Positions 61,825-64,000 of a stretch of 64,000 bases of DNA are shown here, piece by piece. Every line of letters starts with the position of its first letter. Positions within the stretch are counted from its first letter, which is position 1. The position numbers and the translations under genes were made by a program. Origin of the DNA: Thysanoteuthis rhombus (taxonomy: Eukaryota > Mollusca > Cephalopoda > Oegopsida > Thysanoteuthidae); contig OY735227.1 of the NCBI GenBank assembly GCA_963457665.1, positions 51,232,844 through 51,296,843 of the forward strand, in the 5' to 3' direction. The notes under the pieces are model-generated. The model was given only the letters and a program-made list of their open reading frames with translations. It had not been told where the DNA came from and searched no databases.

Positions 61825-64000
61825 AATTTAATGAGAATTTTTGAAGATTTTGTGTGGCTGCAGACAGTTGGCTAGTATGTAGGGGAGATAATGATATATG
61901 GATCAATTTGAAAGTTAAATGACTTGTCTATTGCACCTCCTTCCATGAAATGTCATTGGAATTTAATGAGAATTTTTGAAGTTATTGTTTGGCTGCAGAC
62001 AGTTGGCTAGTATGTAGGGGAGATAATGATATATGGATCAACTCAAAAGTTAAATGACTCGTCTATTGCACCTCCTTCCATGAAATGTCATTGGAATTTA
62101 ATGAGAATTTTTGAAGATTTTGTGTGGCTGCAGACAGTTGGCTAGTATGTAGGGGAGATAATGATATATGGATCAACTCAAAAGTTAAATGACTTGTCTA
62201 TTGCACCTCCTTCCATGAAATGTCATTGGAATTTAATGAGAATTTTTGAAGATTTTGTGTGGCTGCAGACAGTTGGCTAGTATGTGGGGGAGATAATGAT
62301 ATATGGATCAATTTGAAAGTTAAATGACTTGTCTATTGCACCTCCTTCCATGAAATGTCATTGGAATTTAATGAGAATTTTTGAAGTTATTGTTTGGCTG
62401 CAGACAGTTGGCTAGTATGTAGGGGAGATAATGATATATGGATCAACTCAAAAGTTAAATGACTTGTCTATTGCACCTCCTTCCATGAAATGTCATTGGA
62501 ATTTAATGAGAATTTTTGAAGATATTGTGTAGCTGCAGATAGTTGGCTAGTATGTAGGGGAGATAATGATATATGGATCAACTCAAAAGTTAAATGACTT
62601 GTCTATTGCACCTCCTTCCATGAAATGTCATTGGAATTTAATGAGAATTTTTGAAGATATTGTGTGGCTGCAGACAGTTGGCTAGTATGTAGGGGAGATA
62701 ATGATATATGGATCAACTCAAAAGTTAAATGACTTGTCTATTGCACCTCCTTCCATGAAATGTCATTGGAATTTAATGAGAATTTTTGAAGATTTTGTGT
62801 GGCTGCAGACAGTTGGCTAGTATGTAGGGGAGATAATGATATATGGATCAACTCAAAAGTTAAATGACTTGTCTATTGCACCTCCTTCCATGAAATGTCA
62901 TTGGAATTTAATGAGAATTTTTGAAGATATTGTGTAGCTGCAGATAGTTGGCTAGTATGTAGGGGAGATAATGATATATCGATCAACTCAAAAGTTAAAT
63001 GACTTGTCTATTGCACCTCCTTCCATGAAATGTCATTGGAATTTAATGAGAATTTTTGAAGATATTGTGTAGCTGCAGATAGTTGGCTAGTATGTAGGGG
63101 AGATAATGATATATGGATCAACTCAAAAGTTAAATGACTTGTCTATTGCACCTCCTTCCATGAAATGTCATTGGAATTTAATGAGAATTTTTGAAGTTAT
63201 TGTTTGGCTGCAGACAGTTGGCTAGTATGTAGGGGAGATAATGATATATGGATCAACTCAAAAGTTAAATGACTTGTCTATTGCACCTCCTTCCATGAAA
63301 TGTCATTGGAATTTAATGAGAATTTTTGAAGATATTGTGTGGCTGCAGACAGTTGGCTAGTATGTAGGGGAGATAATGATATATGGATCAACTCAAAAGT
63401 TAAATGACTCGTCTATTGCACCTCCTTCCATGAAATGTCATTGGAATTTAATGAGAATTTTTGAAGATATTGTGTGGCTGCAGACAGTTGGCTAGTATGT
63501 AGGGGAGATAATGATATATGGATCAACTCAAAAGTTAAATGACTCGTCTATTGCACCTCCTTCCATGAAATGTCATTGGAATTTGATGAGAATTTTTGAA
63601 GTTATTGTTTGGCTGCAGACAGTTGGCTAGTATGTAGGGGAGATAATGATATATGGATCAACTCAAAAGTTAAATGACTTGTCTATTGCACCTCCTTCCA
63701 TGAAATGTCATTGGAATTTAATGAGAATTTTTGAAGATATTGTGTGGCTGCAGACAGTTGGCTAGTATGTAGGGGAGATAATGATATATGGATCAACTCA
63801 AAAGTTAAATGACTCGTCTATTGCACCTCCTTCCATGAAATGTCATTGGAATTTAATGAGAATTTTTGAAGTTATTGTTTAGCTGCAGACAGTTGGCTAG
63901 TATGTAGGGGAGATAATGATATATGGATCAACTCAAAAGTTAAATGACTTGTCTATTGCACCTCCTTCCATGAAATGTCATTGGAATTTAATGAGAATTT
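61825..64000. repeat. Subarray 11: mixed B/C/D monomers to window end
   Basis: Sixteen complete monomers and 16 bases of the next. The first two trimers (61825 and 62230) both start D/caatttg then C, suggesting a diverged 3-mer. Private changes are 'tatgtggggg' near 62281, 'atatcgatc' near 62977 (a CpG and a ClaI word), 'atttgatgag' at 63580 and 'gttattgtttag' at 63850. The array continues past the window. Confidence 0.8.

Larger units (their letters stand above)
1..64000. repeat. 135-bp satellite DNA array, 474 complete monomers, open at both ends
   Basis: The word 'aatttaatgag' and the rest of the monomer recur every 135 bp in one orientation through the whole window. Starts fall at 1, 136, 270 and then every 135 bp up to 49950; after that the register shifts by one base at each of five further short monomers and ends on a partial monomer at 63985. 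This accounts for every base: 474 monomers, six of them 134 bp. Monomers typically differ at only a few positions. Such arrays are characteristic of eukaryotic centromeric or pericentromeric heterochromatin; that role here is inferred from length and homogeneity alone. I do not recognise the satellite family or species. No gene, RNA gene or mobile element interrupts it. Confidence 0.98.

Noticed and set aside
1..64000. Long repetitive open reading frame, since 135 bp is exactly 45 codons
   Set aside because: All six frames contain a stop in each monomer that the variants rarely remove: tag in 'ggctag' or 'gtgtag' (frame 1), taa/tga in 'aatttaatga' (frame 2), tga/taa in 'tttttgaa' and tga in 'aaatgac' (frame 3); on the minus strand 'catttaac', 'ccaatgac' and 'gcaatagac' supply stops. 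Open stretches are around 45-50 codons at most, with no plausible protein.
1..64000. CRISPR array
   Set aside because: The unit is a full 135-bp tandem repeat with no unique spacers between short repeats; differences between units are point substitutions.
1..64000. Shine-Dalgarno-like 'ggaaggaggtg' on the minus strand of each monomer
   Set aside because: It is the complement of the 'cacctccttcc' tract. No open frame follows it (a stop 'tag' comes within a few codons), and the context is eukaryotic satellite.
1..64000. CENP-B box
   Set aside because: The required CpG-containing core is absent: the consensus monomer has no CpG, and no variant creates a convincing match.
1..64000. Mobile element, tRNA, rRNA or other gene hidden in the array
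   Set aside because: The monomer register accounts for every base from 1 to 64000, leaving no room for an insertion longer than a single base.

Overview
The window is one continuous head-to-tail satellite DNA array. A 135-bp monomer, about 36% G+C, runs from the first base to the last. Walking the start motif 'aatttaatgag' gives 474 complete monomers plus 16 bases of a 475th. All are 135 bp except six of 134 bp, which start at 136, 49950, 55754, 59938, 60747 and 61556 (474 x 135 - 6 = 63,984; the last partial monomer starts at 63,985). There is no unique sequence, transposon, gene, RNA gene, CRISPR array, inversion or change of strand. The array runs off both ends, so its true length exceeds 64 kb. 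Monomer positions below count from 'aatttaatgag' as 1.

A homogeneous satellite this long points to eukaryotic heterochromatin, typically centromeric or pericentromeric, in a genome assembled from long reads. The species cannot be read from the sequence. The box 'aggggagataa' in every monomer resembles a 'gggagataa' word I remember as common in mollusc genomes, but that is only a weak hint. No CENP-B-box-like word is visible. Although 135 is divisible by 3, every reading frame has a conserved stop in each monomer, so the array is non-coding.

Monomers differ mainly in two places: a 'cassette' at about 19-41 and a shorter patch at 78-91. The cassettes are A (ggtatcttgtaattg), B (gatattgtgtggctg or gtgtagctg), C (gttattgtttggctg or gtgtagctg), D (gattttgtgtggctg), E (D preceded by ttaaa instead of ttgaa), plus local types. 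Cassette order divides the window as follows. 1-6749 is A-rich with 16- and 18-monomer duplications. 6750-9314 is an A/B/C mixture. 9315-14309 carries a recurring three-monomer module. 14310-16064 holds 'aactttt' variants. 16065-19169 is a very uniform D block containing 15 identical monomers. 19170-20519 is mixed. 20520-32669 is the E zone with a perfect 3-mer higher-order repeat (HOR). 32670-34964 is a 2-mer HOR. 35100-38204 is a block marked by position 135 g->a. 38205-39824 is a 4-mer HOR. 39825-42659 is mixed with a 2-mer. 42660-45764 is the 'ggcttg' block with a tandem 9-mer HOR. 45765-48059 is mixed. 48060-58317 holds long duplications (15 monomers at 5,804-bp offset, 9 monomers at 3,779-bp offset) and a 5-mer HOR. 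58318-61824 has 3-mer and 6-mer HORs. 61825-64000 is mixed.

The pattern fits repeated unequal crossover or break-induced amplification acting at several scales, from 1 to about 43 monomers. The uniform D/E blocks look youngest; A-type monomers lie mainly toward the two ends of the window. Nearly every recurrent CpG-containing variant is a TpG or CpA in the consensus, consistent with cytosine methylation and deamination. No gene system, described or undescribed, is present; the interest lies in the array's architecture.
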